DNA of 64,000 nucleotides from Crotophaga sulcirostris (taxonomy: Eukaryota > Chordata > Aves > Cuculiformes > Crotophagidae): the NCBI GenBank assembly GCA_013397455.1, contig VYZB01000283.1:257757-321756 (forward strand), read 5' to 3'. Shown in pieces: positions 37,095-50,077 of the stretch (position 1 is its first letter; each line of letters opens with the position of its first letter). The notes beneath the pieces are model-generated. The model saw only the letters and a list, made by a program, of their open reading frames with translations. It made no database searches and was not told the origin of the DNA. A program made the position numbers and the translations under genes.

Positions 37095-40000
37095 GTAAGC
37101 TTTCTTCTGCCAGCATTATTGTGTTCTCTCATGTTGTTGTTGCTTTGGACTTGCTGTCTTCAGTTTTTGATCCACGTGTTCTTACTCAAACTAGAAATGC
37201 CTGACCACTGTTTCTGCATCCTATCCCTGACAGCCAAACTTCCTCTAGTACTAAGAGAAAGGCCACTAAGGGTTGTTGGAAGTAGGGAACCAGGTATTTG
37301 ACAAACTAAAACACATACCTCTTTTTCAATAGCAAAATTGGTAACCTTTTGGGCATCAGTGCTTCTGGGCCTGCTTTTTCTCTCTTGGATCTTTAGAAGA
37401 GTTTGAAACCTTTTCACTACAGTTAGTTAATCCCCTTGCTATGAATGAATTGGAGGTGGGTTTGTGTGATCTTTTTTCCCCCATTGTGAGTGTTCAGAAA
37501 GTGCTCCAGGTGCTGTTAAAGTTTCTTGAAATTTTTCACAGATTACTTTTAAAGTGCAAATCAATGGCACTGATTTTGTACAGATTTAACACAATGGTAA
37601 AAAGCTGTGTGTTTTCTGCCAGTTTAGAAAACAGGTTATAGAGTAACTGCCTTGTCTCTGTCGCAAGAGGGGAGCTTTGTAATGTGAGGTGATTCTTGGA
37701 GCAAAGTAGTGATGTCAGCGCCTTCCCCTCTGTGACCATTCGTGAGCTGTGCTCGAGCGCAGGTGCTGGACCCTGTTCATCTGAGCACATAGATGCCTTA
37801 TAGAGCTGGGTTCCTTCCTTATCTGTCATTTAATTTATAGCACTCCAGAGAGCTAGGCCAAAGTTAGTGGTACCACATAAATCACACTTAAGTCTTGCTA
37901 ACAGTGGGTTTGACAAGGACACTACTTTCTAGTCTGAGAGTAACTTCGTACTGCCCAGTTGTACAAGTCTTTAGGTGGGAGAGGGGATATTTTGTTACAT
38001 CCCTAGTGCACATATACAAGCATCCAATGTGGAGACATCTAAACTGAGGCTAGACCCTCAGAAGCACCAGTGTGCAGATGTGCACTCTGAGGAGACTGTT
38101 GGAGTGAAGTAGCTCAGCTGTTTCACTGCAGCTGGACTTTGCACGCAGTTTCCAGCTCCTTCCTGAGGCTCAGCTCCAGGAAGGCTGTGGGCTCCCTCAG
38201 CTGTGCTGGCAGCCTCATGAAAGCAGTTGCTTTCTAGAATAGTTTGAGCCCCAGAGGCAGCTGTACTTGTGACCATCCGTATCAAACTTAGATGTGGTTC
38301 AGAGTAAATCCTCTGTGTGAGTTACTGAGTGTTGTGCACCCAGGAGGTGATTAAGTTTGCTTTAGGTACCTCCTTGTACTTTCTAAAGCAAAGAAGTAAA
38401 CTGAAAAAGTCATATTTCACTATAGCTACAGTTTAGTTTGTTTTTAATTTCTGTTGCTGTTGGTTTTGGATAACTTTCCTGCAAATGGAATATTCCAGAC
38501 CCTGGCCTCCAACTGCTGGTCCTTCCTCAGCACAGCAGACTTTGGCCCCAGCTGCAGCACATAGTGCCCTTCCCATAGCTCAGCTCACTGTTCACTTTAC
38601 AGCCTGAACCTCGCTCTATCTCAGATCCCCAAGAAGCAGCCTTTGCTCCAGTCGTTCACGCGTGCAGCACGGGCACTGTGTCAACACAGGCTGCTGTGTC
38701 ACTTCAGCTCTCCTCCCCTGCGTCGTCACTGCACTAGGTAATGGTGGTTAGTCATATACTAGTGAGCCACAGAGCCCCAGCAGCCAGCGAGGCTGACACC
38801 TAGTTATGCAGACACTGTAAAATATTAAACATGCTGGACAACAGCCATGTGAAAACTTTCCACATGCTACTCTCACTGGGCTTTGGAGTCACATATATCA
38901 AGTTTTTCCACTGGCTGTTGAGTGGTCAGCAGGAGTCATCCAGCAATCCGATCAAAGTGCTGTATTCTGGAGAGTTGTCTTGGCATGGCAGAATTTTTTT
39001 CCTTAACATGCTGCCTGCAGTACCATGGTAGGGCTGGTTCCCATGTGAAAGTGTCCTCAAAACCCACTAGACAAAACTGCTATTGCCAGATATCACTTAT
39101 TAGATGGGATTTTTTTACTGAGAATATTTATTTCCCCTACACTTAACAGTCACTCTCTTTTCTGGACTTTGTATCCTGTGTATAATGAACTGCTCTGCAT
39201 TGATGTGGAATATGCATCCAGGAGAGCTGATGCCCCTAGTCAGTATGTGACCAGTTTCTAAACCTTTAAAGAAGTTAACGAGCAATAGCTCAGTTCATCA
39301 CCACGCTAGCGACTTCAGGCTTCTCAATGCCTTTTCAGCAAGTTCTATAGACCTTTCAATGCAAATATATGCAACTGAGTATAGGAAGGGGACATTTGAG
39401 GGTAACACCACTTCCCCAACTCACAGAATCACAGAGTGTTAAGAGTTGAAGGGGCCTCTGGAGATCATCCAGTCCAAGCCTCCTGCTAACAAAGGTTCAC
39501 CTAGAGCAGGTTGAACAGGAACACATCCAGGTGGGGTTTGAATATCCCCAGAGAAGGAGACTCCAGAGCCTCTCTGGGCAGCCAACACCATCCACTAAGT
39601 CAATGGGCAGTCTAAACTAGGAAGTGCCCTATAGCCACAGCAGTGTCGTATCTTTGTATTGGTCTGGATATTAAAAACACTCATCAAAATGCTGTTCTGT
39701 CCGCATAAGTATAAATGCTTCTCCATTGTTTCTTTCTAGGGAATGGACCTTCAGGAATCTGTCTCTCATATTTGCTGTCAGGCTACACCCCTTACTTCAA
39801 AAGAGGCTCTCTTCATCCTCATCCCATTCTTCAGAGGAAACTGGAAGAAACACCAGATGTCTCCATCTTAGACCAGGTTTGTGTAAAGAGAAACAGTATA
39901 ACACCACAGTGAGGCATCCTAGGGGTGTATTGTAAGTGATAACCTCATTTGAATTTTCAAAACACAAAGAGAGAATGAGCCTTAAGCAAAGTGCTTTTAG

Positions 40001-42420
40001 TTGTCCAGATCTCTTTGCTGCTAAGATTCTTGAGGTAGTCTGTGTGCCAGTAAATGAGCTTCACAGAACACCAGAACCACTGACTGGAAACACTGGAGTA
40101 ACAAGCAGTCTGCTCCCTGGCAGGACATGCGTTTTGAGTATCTGATCTGTCTTTCTTTAGGACTTGGAGTATCTGTCTGAAGGCTTGGAGGGACGATCCC
40201 ACAGCCCCGTGGCTCTTCTTTTTGATACTCTTCAGCGTCCAGACACAGACTTTGGTGGAACAGCAGAATCTGTCCTCACTTGGTGGCATGAGACCGACAG
40301 AGCCATCCCCCACCTGGTCCTTGGCAGGAACACTCCTGGAGGTGCCTGGCATGTATGTGAATTAAAGCCTAACTGCTTAGGTCTGCATGTTGTAAGGTAG
40401 CCAAATGTGTTGACTGGGGAGGCAAAAGCTCCTTCAATATGCCAGTCAGCCACATTTGATTTTATGTATATAAAACAAAAATTTAAAAGGAAAAAAACCA
40501 TGAAAGGCATTTGTATTTCCACTCTGATGGTTTCATCCATGACAGTAGACTGTAGGAAATCCCTGATTTTATGATCTCTGCCATATTGAAGCATGACAAA
40601 ATGGCATTTTAATTCTTCCATTAAATAACTGAAAGTTATTTTGCTGTGTTTCTTGTTCCAGTCTATTGAAGGCTCTATGGTTACCCTGAGCAGAGGGGAA
40701 TGGATGGGTCTCCCAGATCTCCCATTCAAAGACTGGCTGAAGCAAAAGCGAAGGTAAAGTTTCTATGGTGTGATTATTTGCAAACATCTGGAGGTTATTT
40801 GGAGACATAAAGTGAAGTGGCCTTCTTGAATGTAGCTACCTATCTGTTATGGGTGATTCTAGTGAGAGAAAGGATATCCTCTCATCCCCCAGTAAAATTC
40901 CATTCTGCAGTGATTCAGGCAAAGTAGCCATGCTGCTTGGAATGTGTACTTCTCAGCATGCACTGGGGAGGTGGATCGCAGTCACCACAAGTTCTGAATA
41001 AAGCTTGGAAAAGGCATGGTCACCTGACTTCTGTGTCTACTGCTACTGTCCCTAATGACAAGTGTAATCAGCTCAGCCACTGTGCAGTCTCTGAGGTGCT
41101 TCTGCTCTTGAGATGCATAACAATTACTCTTAAAAAGTCCAAGAGATAAAAACAGAATGGAAGCAAGATGTGAGAGGAAGGCGTATATGGGAAACTATGT
41201 TCTTAAGGATGGGATTCATGCTAGAGAAAGCTGCCTCTGTCCAACAGCTTGTGGACCTGAGTGTTAGCTTTACACCAGGAATAACTTTGCTGAAGTCAGG
41301 GAAACTAGATAAGTCTTCTCTGGTAGTGCCAGGATGGATGGCTCTAGGATATATTTGGTGGAAGTGGGGAGAAATTCCAGTGTCTTACTTAACTGCTGCT
41401 TGACCTTTGTTTGTACTATATTACAGAGGCCTCAGAAACAATAGAGCCACAGCAGAAGACATTGCTCAATATTACCAGTACTATGTGATGAAGAAAGGAC
41501 TGCAGAAGAATTTCAGATGTGGTACTGTTGTGACCTCTGTGAGAAAAGTGAGCACAGAGAGCATCTCCAACCACGCACAGAAAAATCTGCAGGAGAATAG
41601 CGACTCACTCTGGAACTTCAATGAGAACAGCATGGAGGTCTTTCAGGTGGATGGATTTTTCAAAACTGTCAAAGGCGATAAAGAACCCTTCTCTATCTGT
41701 GCAGAGAATGTGGTCCTAGCTACAGGAACGTACGACAGTCCTACTTGGCTTGGGGTCAAGGGAGAGAACCTTTCCTATGTCCATCACAAGCTGTCTGCCC
41801 TAGAGGAGGCAGTGCGGAACAACAGCATTGGCATCATGTCAGATCCAGTCTTGATTGTAGGTGCTGGTCTGACAGCTGCTGATGCGATCCTCCTTGCTCA
41901 CCATTGCAATATTCCAGTAATCCATGTTTTCCGGAGACGAGTCAGTGATCCAGGTCTTATTTTTAACCAACTCCCCAAACTGATGTACCCTGAGTACCAC
42001 AAAGTCCATCAGATGATGAAAGAACAGTCAGCGGCTTGTGCTGGGCCCTATGAGTGTTACGTTAGCCTTCCTGAACATCATGTGTTATCTTTTGGTAAGG
42101 ACAAGAAATGCATCCTTCAAGACAAGAATGGCTACCAGAAAATTTATAAAATTTCCATGGCTCTTGTTCTGACTGGCTCAAACCCCAACCTCTCCTTTCT
42201 GCCAAATAATGGACTTGATTTGGCAATGGACAGTGACCAACCAGTGAATCCAAAGCGGAATCCCATAGATGTTGACCCGTTCACCTATGAATGCACTCAG
42301 GAGAAAGGGCTTTATGCTCTAGGACCTCTAGCTGGAGATAACTTTGTACGTTTTGTGCAGGGAGGAGCTCTGGCTGTTGCCAGCTCTCTGTTAAAGAAAG
42401 CAAACAAAAATCCCCCCTAA
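37028..42420 (+). CDS. OSGIN1: OSGIN1, oxidative stress induced growth inhibitor 1
   Basis: The coding exons are 37028-37094, 39740-39876, 40161-40352, 40662-40753 and 41427-42420. All have GT-AG introns and joining phases that keep one frame. The product is 493 aa (499 if the ATG at 37010 is used), against about 477 in human. Visible motifs are the FAD-binding GNGPSG (residues 23-28), the ATGT motif in VVLATGTYDSP (about 261), a second Rossmann motif GAGLTA (308-313) for a dinucleotide, an Arg cluster FRRR (about 330-334) and a C-terminal FAD-type GPLAGDNFVRF. The fold is that of flavin monooxygenase-like proteins; the substrate is unknown to me. The mammalian protein limits growth, promotes apoptosis, can act at mitochondria and is induced by NRF2 and p53. 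The short C-terminus ending KNPP and the residues NGPSGICLSYLLSGYTPY fit OSGIN1 rather than its paralogue OSGIN2, which has a longer tail. Confidence 0.96.
37095..39739 (+). other. OSGIN1 intron 2
   Basis: A 2.6-kb intron bounded by GTAAGC and TTTCTTTCTAG. It contains an old minus-strand CR1 fragment (39421) and a modestly GC-rich stretch at 38490-38740 without a recognised feature. Confidence 0.85.
39421..39605 (-). mobile_element. Old CR1 LINE fragment in OSGIN1 intron 2
   Basis: Reversed 3' end with TCACAGAATCACAGAGTG, GGGGCCTCTGGAGATCATCC, CACCTAGAGCAGGTTGAACA, TCCAGGTGGGGTTTGAATAT and CCAGAGCCTCTCTGGGCAGC. It is antisense to the gene and ends about 130 bp before exon 3. Confidence 0.85.
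39740..39876 (+). CDS. OSGIN1: OSGIN1 exon 3
   Basis: Acceptor TTTCTAG|GGAATGG, donor GACCAG|GTTTGT. It is 137 nt and completes the split Gly codon of the FAD-binding GNGPSG motif. It runs through ICLSYLLSGYTPYF to VSILDQ, ending in phase 0. Confidence 0.95.
40161..40352 (+). CDS. OSGIN1: OSGIN1 exon 4
   Basis: Acceptor TTTCTTTAG|GACTTGG, donor TGGCAT|GTATGT. It is 192 nt (64 codons, phase 0 at both ends) and encodes DLEYLSEGLEGRSHSPVA through PHLVLGRNTPGGAWH, the highly conserved OSGIN-family block. Confidence 0.95.
40662..40753 (+). CDS. OSGIN1: OSGIN1 exon 5
   Basis: Acceptor TTGTTCCAG|TCTATTG, donor CGAAG|GTAAAG. It is 92 nt and encodes SIEGSMVTLSRGEWMGLP and then DLPFKDWLKQKR, with the last Arg codon split (AG/A) across the intron. 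Confidence 0.95.
41427..42420 (+). CDS. OSGIN1: OSGIN1 exon 6 (last coding exon, CDS part)
   Basis: Acceptor TATATTACAG|AGGCCTC. It is 994 nt of coding sequence to TAA at 42418-42420 and encodes two thirds of the protein: the central region with the ATGT motif, the second nucleotide-binding motif GAGLTA, the LYPEYHKVHQMM-type block (here LMYPEYHKVHQMM) and the C-terminal GPLAGDNFVRFVQGGALAVA. Confidence 0.97.
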
Positions 42421-43815
42421 CAACAAAACTCCCTGCGCTAAGTGTGTCTGAATGGGTTACTGGTGTTTTCTTAGAGAAGCAAGTCATCTGATTTGTACAT
42501 CCTCAAAGGTGAAGCCTGCTCCTGGTATTCTCCAAGGTTATGCAGAGGGTTCCTAAGTTCTTGCTGAGTTATTTGAGAAGATTAAGTCACCAAATAGAGA
42601 GTGGGTTTCACACACAGCAGTACCTTCAGTCCCTGGAGATTCAGCTCCTTTCCTGCACAGCTGTGCTTGAAGGCTGCGAGGGCTTTGAATCTTGTGCCTG
42701 GAAAAGCAGGATAGTGATTGCTCTTCTACATAACACCTTCCAGGCTGCTGACAATTGAATTGGGGAACAATTATTTCCAGGCAGCAGGGTGACCACCCTG
42801 TGTCTGTTGGTGTCTTACAGTGTTTTTTAGTGAAACAAAGTAAGCCAATGTGGTTTTATTTGCTCTTGTGACTCAGCTGTATGTTCTTATTAGACCAGAA
42901 ACCACTGAAAGATATTGCAGGTACCCCTCCGGCACATGAAGTGGTTCTCTGCAAACAAAAACTAACATAGAAACAGTCAAACTTTTTATTTTCTCACTGA
43001 CACCGGCAACAAGTAATACATAATACCTCTAATCAAGAGATTCCTGGGTTTTTGGTTTTTTTTTCTCCTTCTTCAGAAGGAATGGCACTGATTTACAAAC
43101 ACTCAGTTTGGCATCTTGCAGCTTTTTGCTTTCTAAATCCTACAACGGTGATAGCCAGATTCTTGGCAGCTGCTGTAGAAACAGCAGAACTAAAGGGGAG
43201 CTACTGGTCTGTCCTGTAACTGCCCGGGTACTGTATGGGGCTTCTGCTGCACAGGGTATCTCAGAAAGATGCAATATTTTATATATTGTGTGAATTTCTA
43301 ATGTAATGTGATTATTTTTTTATTAAAGAATATTCTTTCTACAAAGGGGAAATTGCCACAGTCACTTTTTATAGTTTTTTTTCTATATATAGCATTTTTT
43401 TAATAGCAGTTTTCTAAAAGACTTTTATTGGCAAAATATTTTGATACAGACTTTCAGTCAGTGTTTGGAATGAGCTGAGGTGGGTGGGAATGATGCCTTA
43501 TGTTGCAGATAGCATTCTCAATAGACCCACAGGGCCTTTCGTACCTCTCACAGGAAAAATCAGAGTCATAGCTAATCTTATTTGATGTAAAGACAGACTC
43601 TGCTCCCCGTGCTGCACTGAAATGCACTGACATGACAGGATGCTGCACATGTCTCTGGAAATCTGAGTATGTGGAGACAGTGGCTGTTTGTAAAGGAATC
43701 AGCCTCTAGCTGAGATGTGTAAGGAGCTTGTCTGTGGTGTTGCTATATTGCACTTGAATGGTTTTGCCACTGACTATTCTTGTATGAAATTTTTCAATAA
43801 AGTAATTTCAGACTT
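42421..43815 (+). other. OSGIN1: OSGIN1 3' UTR
   Basis: From the stop codon to the inferred cleavage site. It is about 1.4 kb and becomes T- and AT-rich after 43300 (a TTTTTTTCTATATATAG stretch). ATTAAA at 43322-43327 could serve as a weaker proximal poly(A) signal. GTGACTCAGC at 42868-42877 also matches the antioxidant response consensus, but inside the UTR it is probably a chance match. Confidence 0.75.
43796..43801 (+). terminator. OSGIN1 poly(A) signal AATAAA
   Basis: AATAAA followed at about 18 nt by a GT-rich element (TCTGTGTTTGGTTTTTTT). Cleavage is expected near 43810-43818. Confidence 0.75.
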
Positions 43816-44189
43816 GATCTGTGTTTGGTTTTTTTAACTCTGACTTTTAATCTCTGACCCATTGAAAATCTAATGAACTGCTCCTCATCAGCTTCCTGGC
43901 AAGAACCAGGGTGTGGTTTGTGCCTGCTAAATCCTGCATCGTTTTCCTCCCTGGGAGCACAACCCTATGGACTTGCTTAGTGTAACTTCCCCTCTCCAGG
44001 GCAATGGAGAACCTTTGCAGAGTGCTTTGCCAGCTTGTCTCATGTGGGGGTAAAACACAATACCAAACCAAGCTATTTATCAAGCATGTTCTTGCCTAGG
44101 GCATCTCAGATCTCTTTGCTGTTACCTGGTGTCTTCTCCTGTCTGGAAGACTCCAAAATCAGGGTCTAGCCCAGTAAGACAGTTTAGAT
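43816..44189. other. Intergenic downstream of OSGIN1
   Basis: No supported feature. Confidence 0.45.
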
Positions 44190-44385
44190 CTGAAGGAACA
44201 GTTAAAGGTCTCTGGTCCAACCCCACTAAAACAGGACATGCTTTGAAGTTAGACCTGGTTGCTCAGTACCTTGTTGGGGAAAGTTTCCAGTATCTCTCAG
44301 GATGGAGATTGCCCATGAGCACTTGGTTGCCCCATTCAACGTTTGACCACCTTTGTTGTTGAGAATTGTGGTGTGTTTTCTTAAG
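44190..44385 (-). mobile_element. Old, degraded CR1 LINE fragment
   Basis: Word order of a reversed CR1 3' end: AAAGGTCTCTGGTCCAACCC, AGACCTGGTTGCTCAGTACC, CCAGTATCTCTCAGGATGGA, GTTTGACCACC, then GTGTGTTTTCTTAA. It is strongly diverged and has lost its tail. Confidence 0.65.
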
Positions 44386-47300
44386 TAGTGCAGCTTATCT
44401 ACTGCTTCTTGGTTTGTTGTTGGGGTTTTTTTCCCTCGCACAGCTCTGAGAAGAGTCTGGCTCAATGTGTTAAACCACCAATCACCTTTTTTCTCTGAGG
44501 GTCAGGCCCTCAGGATTTTGTGGGCACAGAGGTGTGGTGTGGATGAGTTTCTTGGTCTACATGATTCCTCAGAGGGGTAGCAATGCCCCTGGGGATCTCT
44601 TTGCCTGCATTACTCTAAAGGAGGTGGTTGTTGTTCACCTGAAGCTGTTATCCTGGCAAGGGATTCCTGACTATGGATAAAGTGTTCCTGTGCCAGTTTG
44701 CATTTTTGGTACTCCCCGGGAGAGGTGAGATGAGATGAGATGGTACTTCTTTTTTCCACACTTTATTTTCCTCCAGATGAGGTCCCAGGTAGTGCAGGAT
44801 TGTGCTGTTCCTCCCTGCAGCTGACCTTTTCTAGAAAATAAAGATCAACAATCAATGTTCACCTTTCTAAAAATACCATTTTGGGCCACGTCTCAAACTC
44901 CTGCATCAAAAGCAAATGAAGCAAAGAACGAAAGCCAAAGGGCGTCTTAAATAAATAAGAGGGCATCAGAGCATGCTGGGGGCAAGGGCATAGGATTTGT
45001 GTCAAGTGAAATGCTGCTCTTCCCATCACTGAGGTCTAAGTCACAGCATTTGTGCTGATCATTCCTATACCCCATATTGTGTTACCATGGTCTAATTTAC
45101 TCTGCACTGAGGAGCTTCTAACTAGGGCAGCAGCTAGTGCCTGTGTTGGGGATCCTAGGTGACTGTGTTGTAAATAGCTGGCTTTCTTGCCCCAGAGGGA
45201 TGAGCTGATTGCCTGCCCTGTGTAGGACTGAAAAGGGAAGTGTTTTTTCACAATGGATGCTTAGAAAATATCCTACATTCTGTCTCAGAGGGATGTCAAA
45301 TCAAAGGACCTCAGCAGCAGAGGTGGTGGCTTACTGATCAACAAGAAGTCCTCAGGGCAAGGCTGTGTGCTGCTAATCTAAGTTGACATTCAGTTCTCTG
45401 TATCCAGGGAGGCAAATATAAATTGTTGTTCCAAAACAATCAGTCATGAGAGACAACACATACCAGGTTTGTTATGTGTGGGATTCACCCGTGCATTATA
45501 ACCTTGACCTATGGCATGTGACAGGGCCAGGAAAAGCTTCATCTCCTCCTAGGCTGTCTGCACATCATGCACCACCAGTGGGAGTGACACAGCTTCACCG
45601 GATGAGATGCAAAAAGCTTTCACCACCAACCCCATTGTTGCACATGAGGCCCAGCTGTGGGCTTACCTCAGTGATTTGACTTGCTGTTTAAACTCAGAGA
45701 CCTCTCTCCTTCATTTCTTTGTCCCCTGCAAGTCTTTTGGTGTCCTCTCCATGGTGCCCTGGGGAATGTCCTGCAGCCACCGCAACCAGAGCAAGTCAGT
45801 CTGGGAAGCCCCAAGCAACTCCCTGCTCTGCTCAATTTGGATAGAGCAGGTTTGGTTTTTATTCAGACCTCTGGTTGCTGTCGTGACTTTTGTCACTCCC
45901 CAACAAGGGTTCCATGTCAGGCACCCATTTTCTGTCCTTCAGGGCTTCTCAGCTTCCTTTGGTTTCTCCCTTAACTGCTCAGTCCCTAGTTTGTGTTTTG
46001 CAGAACAAGCTGCTGAGAGCCACTGGCACTTGGAACAGTGGAAAATCATGCATCCAGAACTGAAACAGTGATTTGAAGTTCACCAACAAGATAAAGGAAG
46101 AGAATTCTGAGGTTTTGATTTTATTATGCTAGTTAGTCCTTGTAGTCAAGGTTGATGTAATTTAAATAACACGCCTGCAGGTGTGGCAGAACCAACAGTA
46201 CAAGTCTGAACTCAGGTGTCTTTTATTATGTAATTAATGTACAAACCTACTGCTTCTTTTTGCTTTGGTAAAGAACTTAGGAGATGTCAGGGGGTGTTCA
46301 TTGTGAGCTTTTACTTCTTAAATCAAGGGAAGAGTACCCTCTTTTTAAAACGAGCCATCTTTTACATATCACCTGGGTTGAAATTATTTAAGTAAAATAG
46401 TCTTGGGAACCCCTTTGGTTGTTCACTTTTTCTGTCTTTGAGCACAGGACTAAATCCAGCCACATCTTGGCTAGACCACTCTATTTAAAAAGTCTTCAGA
46501 GCTTTAGGATATATTGCAGTTCTAATGATTGCCTAAGTGTTAGCTTCATAAGGAGCCTTAGGGAGCAGTCAGACTGTTGCAGGCTGTTGGGGCTCAAATT
46601 AACCTGCTTTATTGGTGAAATGCAGATATTTGTGGGCAGGCCACAGCTGGTACATCACTGCTAACTGACACCTCCTGAGGTTGTGCTAAGCTACCTGTAA
46701 TTGCGGGGCACCTGGGGGATAAAGGGCAGGGAGGTGTCTTCTAGCAGAACGTTTTCAAGCTAGAATCAAGCCTGGGGGATCCAGGGAGAAACACCTGACA
46801 ACCAGGGCTCTGAAGCTACAGAGCAGGTAGGTGGGGAGTAAGAAATGGGAGCACAAATTTGTCATTATTTTTGGCTGGATTCTGCTTTCTGCCAGAGCCT
46901 GGAGAGCTGCGTGAATCCACTGTCCAGGAAAAGATTCCTTGGCCATCCCTGGGGACTAGACCCTGAGGAACAAGACAAAACCTGGATCCTCTGATGTTCA
47001 GCTCAGAGACGGAGAGATTCTGCTCTGATGTGGGAAGGAAAACACCTCATGGCATTTCTGCCTTTTGCCTGTACGAATGTATCCTTCTGCCCTGTATTTA
47101 TATTTTATATATACCCTATATCTATACCCCTGCACATGTATTACAAAGCTTGAATCAGAGAAGCAGAACCTACCAATAGCTTGATTTACAGGAGTCTGTC
47201 TGAGAAGGGGCAGGGCAAGTACCTCCAGTGAGCTTTCTCTGAAGAAAGCAGAATGGCTTTTGTTTTCCAGCCCAATTTTTGCTGGTTGCATTCATTTATT

Positions 47301-49287
47301 GGAAGCACTGTTGAGAGTTCTGCTTGATTTTACAGCTGTGCCACAGCAAGCTGGGAAGGAAGGAAAGGAAGGGAATCCTGAGCCAGGCAGCACGCGTGCA
47401 CGGGCAGTGTGGCCCTGCTCCATAACTGGCATCACCAACCAGCTGGGAAACCTGCTTTGGAAGGTGAAAGCACTATTTATTTAAGGTATTTACCCTTCAG
47501 GTGAATTTCCACATCTCAGTCTCGCTGGAAGGGAAGGGCCCTGTGAAATAACTGCAGGACCCACCTTTATGGACCGGAGCACGGCTGCAAAGCGCTGCGC
47601 CAAGCCAGGGTGTTTGATTGCAGCCCTGCTATCTCCGGGGGTAAATAGAGCTGGTTTAGCTGCAGTGCTAGATCAGGGCCAGGTCAAATGGGGTTTGCAT
47701 GGTGAAATAGCAGCTAACTGCAAGCTGGGAATGCAGAGGAGGTTCAAGAGGGGTTGCGAGCGTGTAAAGTTACTGCTGCTGACGAAGTGCAGATTCAGGA
47801 TATTGCATTGGGTAAGTCTCCACATTTCAGTTGCACTTTTATAGCCCACTGAACCTTTTGCCAGGGAGGCAAATGTTAATCAGGGACAAGCAAAGGGCAG
47901 GACGAAATAATTCCTTTAACAGCAAAGAAAGTGAAAACCAGGAGAGCTGTGTTTTATTATGAAACCACAGATACAGTTTCGGGCCTAAAACATTCATTCC
48001 TTTTGCAAGCCAGTCCAGCAGAGCAAACCTCATCCGCAACTTGGCATTAATATCCAAATTATCCAGCATTACCGTAACTCCGAGTCAGCAGAGGTCTCAG
48101 AGGCACAGATAGCTTTCAAAACTAATAAGCCAACTGATAGTTCTTTCAGCTGAAGAAGCCAGGGAATTTTAATATCAGAAAAAAATCCCTTTAGTGATTT
48201 TCTGGGGTCATAAATGGATTTTCAGTTTAAACACTGAGGTCTAGTAAAAACAAGCAAATGACAAAGCAGTGGGATGCTGAATGGGGAAGCCCCAGCAGCT
48301 TTAGGGCCAGGAGCAGAAGAGACTGCACTGGATTCAACCCATCCCTTGCAGAGTCTCCTGCTTGGGGACATGTGAATTCTTTGTGCTGTACAGCTGAGTT
48401 TTCTTTTTCTTCTCCCTTTTTTTAAAAATCTGGTTCCTGGGATGCCGCTGCTGGATTTACTGTTTTATCAAACCGCAGCCTGTGAAAAGAAGCAGAGGCA
48501 GCAGATGCTGATGTGTCACGGCTCGGGGCTGAGAGGGACTGAACAGCTTTGCAGGTGGAACACGATGTGGCCTCATTCCTATGAGAGCGGTGGGTGGCAG
48601 CCCTGCCTGGAGCTGGCAGCCCTCCCCAGGGCACCCGTGGCTGTCTCTGTGCGTCTGGGGGCCATGCGGATGGGAGATGTTTGGCAGGGTCTGACCATGC
48701 ACAGGGCAAGCACAAGGAAAGGGAAACTGGAAACACAGGTCACCTGCTGCCCAGCATTTTTCCTGCAGCTGGCTGGGGAGGATGGGGTTGACACGGGCAG
48801 AAAGGTGAGAGCAGTGCGGTGGTGGGAGCGCTGATTTCAAATTCAGATGTGGCTATCAAAGGTTTTCCCTGAGCCCTTTCCGACACCTGTTTGCCAAATT
48901 TCCTTTCACAGGGGTTACTGGAGCAGCTTTCCTTTGAGTGCTGCTCTTGTCACAGCAGCTCTGGCAGCTGCCCAGGAAATTAAGGTGATTAATGAGCAAT
49001 AAGACACAGTGAGACGGAAGGGTGGCATTTCATATGAATGAATTACTCGTGATTCACACTGCCTGCAGTAACCTATTCACAAGAACATACCGTGTCCCCC
49101 ATACTGCACTTTCACAAAGTTTAGAGCAAAAGTGGTTTCTCAAGAGCATGAGTAACTGGTAGTATTTTTGCTGGCTGGAGCGTAGCTAAGGTGGCTTAAG
49201 GCCCTGTCCTAAAGCATGCAGCACACAACTTCTGAAATACATTGACCCAATCAAATGTGTAATAGTAAGGAGGTTTTCTCCCCTGAA
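44386..49287. other. Intergenic, no supported gene
   Basis: About 4.9 kb. Frames at 45446-46071 (plus) and 48442-48840 (both strands) overlap one another in several frames and show no family signal or clear exon borders. No NECAB2 exon was recognised. Confidence 0.4.
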
Positions 49288-49685
49288 AATCACAGAATGG
49301 TTTGGGTTGGAAGGGACCTCAAAGCCCAGCCAGTTCCAACCCCCTGCCACGGGCAGGGACACCTCCCACTGGATCAGGGGGTTCGCAGCCCCATCCAACC
49401 TGGCCTTGAACACCTCCAGGTATGGAGCAGCCACCACTGCCCTGGGCAACCTGGGCCAGGGCCTCCCCACCCTCACAGGAAAACATTTCTTCCTTAAGAT
49501 CTTATTTAAATCTCCCCTCTTTCAGCAGACAACCATTCCCCTCATCCTATCCCCGAACTCCCTGACCAAGAGCCCCTCCCCAGCTTTCCTGGAGCCCCTT
49601 TCAGTACTGGAGGCTGCTCTAAGGTCTGCCCAGAGCCTTCTCTTCTCCAGACTGAACAACCCCAACTCCCTCAGTCTGTCAAGAT
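49288..49685 (-). mobile_element. CR1 LINE 3' end fragment
   Basis: Reversed tail AATCACAGAATGGTTTGGG, then GGAAGGGACCTCAAAGCCCA, CCACTGGATCAGGGGGTT, GGCCTTGAACACCTCCAGG and the ORF2-end wording GCCTTCTCTTCTCCAGACTG with CCCAACTCCCTCAGTCTGTC. Well preserved. Confidence 0.93.
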
Positions 49686-50077
49686 GAAAGCTTTTAAATC
49701 CTCCCTCTGTTTTACACAGAGATGGAAGTAAGACCTTTGGAAATTTTTATGAGAAACAGAAACCAGTGTTTGATTGGGGATTTTAGCAGAGCCTCAGACA
49801 CGGCACTCTGGCATTGAGATGGACGCTGTAACCTCTGAGATTTTAGGGGAATTCTGGTTCCTGTTTTGGCTAGTGCTTCCATCTCAAATGGACATTTCAA
49901 ATCTGTGTTTCACCAGAACTTGTTCCTTCCCCCTGCATAATTCCAGTTTTGGTGAACCAGTGTTTGTAAGAAGGTAAAGAAGCTCCTGGGCAATGTTGCA
50001 GAGGTTGGCAGCAACCACATGTGCCACTTTATAATAAAGGTGACTGTCTTCCTGAGGTTGATATAAATAAGTTCATG
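49686..50077. other. Intergenic, nothing recognised
   Basis: No supported feature. Confidence 0.45.

Noticed and set aside
40232..40729. 165-codon minus-strand frame over OSGIN1 exons 4-5
   Set aside because: It is the complement of well-supported coding exons and their short intron, so it is a shadow.
42868..42877. Antioxidant response consensus GTGACTCAGC
   Set aside because: It lies in the OSGIN1 3' UTR, away from the promoter; a ten-base degenerate motif is expected by chance at this rate.
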